This document shows positions 28,346-29,788 of a stretch of 29,788 nucleotides of DNA, in pieces. The number at the start of each line of letters is the position of its first letter. The first letter of the stretch is position 1. The position numbers and the translations under genes are program-made. The notes under the pieces were generated by a model. The model saw nothing but the letters and a program-made list of their open reading frames with translations. It ran no database searches and was not told the DNA's origin. Source of the stretch: Chara braunii (Eukaryota; Streptophyta; Charophyceae; Charales; Characeae); contig BFEA01000055.1 in assembly GCA_003427395.1 (NCBI GenBank), positions 3,170,146 to 3,199,933 of the forward strand, written 5' to 3'.

Positions 28346-29212
28346 TTGGACTTCATTACGTCCGAAGGTACCCCCCGATACCAACTTCAGGCAAAAGGAA
28401 CACCAGTCCTTAGCCTGAGATTGGATCTTGTGCTGTGGGAATGGACAGTGGAAGGCAAAAAAGGCATGAATGCCTCAATCGCTGACTACTCCATCAAGAT
28501 AGGTTACGTGGTCTTATCTCCTCCGAGAAGTCCACAGGTAACAGCAAGAGCCAGATGGCTCCAAGTAATAGACACACCAACTCAGGAAATTGATAGAGCC
28601 CTGACAACCTGCTGGTCCCAACTAAAATTGTTGGCTAATCAACGCCATGCCTCTCTGCTATGGTTGGTTTCCCTAGTGGCAACCCCCTCAGCAGCTTGGC
28701 TGGCCGAACGAGGGATGTCTTTGAATCTTACTTGCCCTCGATGTAAGTGGGCATTCGAATCAACAGTCCACCTATGGTGGGACTGCCGCAATTCAATTCG
28801 CATCTGGAAATGGTGGCAGAAACATTGGATCCGCATCTTTGGACCAGCGTTCGAATGGACAAAAGAATGGTCCCTACAAGGCGGGATCCCGGTGGGAACT
28901 CAAAAAACCAGAGGTTGGGGCTACATAGCCCAAACAGCTCGTGTGATTTGCTTCAGTGTTATATGGCATGAACGGAATCAACGTGCCTTCCTGGACACAA
29001 AGCTCACCAATCGTCAAATCAGGCGTTCATTTAAGTGATTGTCCCAATTCCGACAAGCCATTCAGGCGGATTGGAGAAGGAAAGTACCCATGCCACAAAA
29101 TCCTCAATCAGACATCACATGGTTCAATCAGACGTGGGCACTTTTTAGTGCCCTCTGTACAGTCTCAGATACCATGAAGCTGAGTTTGGACAAATGGTGG
29201 TTCCAAGATTGA
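28346..29212 (+). pseudogene. LINE ORF2 C-terminal region with zf-RVT-type Cys/His motif
   Basis: Reads GTPVLSLRLDLVLWEWTVEG, ARARWLQVIDTPTQEIDRAL, ASLLWLVSLVATPSAAWLAE, then CPRCKWAFESTVHLWWDC (Cys at 28733 and 28742, His at 28769, Cys at 28784), the CxxC-H-C motif typical of plant LINEs (zf-RVT). It goes on through RIWKWWQKHWIRIFG and RVICFSVIWHERNQRAF to a TGA at 29036 and then, in the same frame, FRQAIQADWRRKV and LSLDKWWFQD to the final TGA at 29210. The 29036 stop is thus premature. Confidence 0.88.
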
Positions 29213-29654
29213 TCCTGGTAATCTTCCTCCTTCTGTTCAGATCCTCTCCTGTACACTGATGTGTAACTTGATCCTTGGTTAATATCAATTGGTATAAGAT
29301 AGGATTCAACCTAGCGCTCGGTTGCTGGGCAAGCCACAGGAGGCAGGCAGGCAGGTGGTAATGAGTTGTTTCCGTGGTTAGGTGGGTTTGAGGAAGGAGC
29401 GAAGATAATAACTGGGGTCTTATAAGAAGTCCCCACTCTCTACTCAGCCGCAATAGGCTGATAGCAATACTAGGACTAGATAGTTTTTGGCAATGTTAGG
29501 AGTAGTTTAAACCACCAGTACCTCGTTGAGCAATAGGCCGCGGGCCTTCCCGTGTACGCGCCGCAGCCTTAGGGGGGTCGGCCAAGGGAAGGCCCGGTCG
29601 CTGCTTCTTGGTCGGAGCCCGCCAAGTACGGGGTGTGACCTCACAAAAAAAAAA
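29213..29654 (+). other. LINE 3' untranslated part with A-rich end
   Basis: Non-coding. Contains four tandem AGGC-type units (GGAGGCAGGCAGGCAGG, about 29338-29354), a GC-rich stretch (29530-29635) and an A10 run followed by TAATAA (29645-29660) that could mark the element's tail. The exact 3' end is not fixed because no target-site duplication was found. Confidence 0.45.
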
Positions 29655-29716
29655 TAATAACAATTATAAACACAAGAAACAAAACGAAATAAAAGAATCT
29701 TGGCGCGCCGTAGGGG

Positions 29717-29719
<3 letters not shown>

Positions 29720-29788
<69 letters not shown>
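29720..29788. repeat. (GA)n microsatellite reaching the window end
   Basis: An uninterrupted GA run of 69 bases that continues past the edge of the window. Confidence 0.97.

Larger units (their letters stand above)
24949..29212 (+). pseudogene. LINE ORF2 (endonuclease and reverse transcriptase), degenerate
   Basis: The likely start is ATG 24949, overlapping the ORF1 stop in ATGGTTAA, and leads straight into the endonuclease. The full product would span about 1,420 codons to the TGA at 29210-29212. Domains in order: APE endonuclease (to about 25720), a coiled, charged linker (about 25740-26390), RT (about 26395-27260), a thumb and connection (about 27370-28080), and a C-terminal Cys/His region (about 28346-29212). 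Breaks include a stop near 25085, the 73-bp duplication, frameshifts near 25380, 25630, 26460 and 27410, and stops at 27498, 27702, 28071 and 29036. The protein would nick target DNA and copy the RNA there. Confidence 0.9.
22370..29654 (+). mobile_element. LINE (non-LTR retrotransposon), L1-like, near full length but inactive
   Basis: On the plus strand: a GC-rich leader (about 22370-22779), ORF1 with a CCHC zinc knuckle, ORF2 with an APE-type endonuclease, reverse transcriptase and C-terminal Cys/His region, a 440-base 3' part and an A-rich tail (A10 at 29645). This is the standard plan of plant L1-type elements. Stops, frameshifts, a 73-bp duplication in the endonuclease and loss of one RT catalytic Asp make it inactive. 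The 5' boundary is estimated from the change to GC-rich sequence; no target-site duplication was found. Confidence 0.9.

Overview
The window is eukaryotic, repeat-rich DNA without one clearly functional conserved host gene. The two large retroelements point to a plant-type (streptophyte) genome. One is a Ty3/gypsy element on the minus strand with a tRNA-Asp-like primer site. The other is a plant-style LINE on the plus strand, with a zinc-knuckle ORF1 and an APE endonuclease / reverse transcriptase / C-terminal zinc-motif ORF2. The wording of the RNase H and integrase motifs recalls elements of non-seed plants, but that is recollection, not a search result. Almost all coding sequence is broken by stops and frameshifts, many of which look like C-to-T or G-to-A changes.

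Layout. 1-800: an AT microsatellite, a perfect GC-rich palindrome and uncharacterised sequence. About 800-1837: AT-rich sequence with tandem duplications just past the integrase end, probably retroelement 3' sequence. 1838-10501 (minus): a decayed Ty3/gypsy element. Read 5' to 3' on the minus strand it has the primer-binding site (10501-10482), a series of related, otherwise unrecognised modules (about 10151-8187), gag with a damaged zinc knuckle, a cluster of fold-back repeats, a linker, retropepsin, a spacer, an RT whose catalytic core is missing, two tandem copies of RNase H, and integrase with HHCC, core and GPY/F parts. 10507-11100 is probably its 5' LTR side. 11339-13095 (minus) holds more copies of the same unknown module, beside a GC/AT repeat block with two undetermined bases.

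13208-14970 is an approximately 880-bp head-to-tail duplication of non-coding sequence. 15050-17200 shows nothing I can name. 17204-17716 (minus) is an intact 170-codon ORF with a good start context and a TATA-like box upstream; by eye its N-terminal half resembles the module seen in the retroelement region. 18300-22350 is non-coding but structured: a fold-back element, a degenerate minisatellite split by a 398-bp terminal-inverted-repeat element at a TTAA target, a purine tract, an array of about nine 22-bp units that each form a small hairpin, and a poly(A/T) run between near-identical 15-mers. 22370-29654 is a near full-length but dead LINE, and the window ends in a GA microsatellite.

The most unusual content is the repeated module family (about 8.2-13.1 kb, possibly also 17.2-17.7 kb). 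Other points of interest are the TTAA element that splits a minisatellite unit cleanly, the hairpin minisatellite, the fold-back cluster inside gag-pol, and the ATGGTTAA overlap between the LINE's two ORFs.
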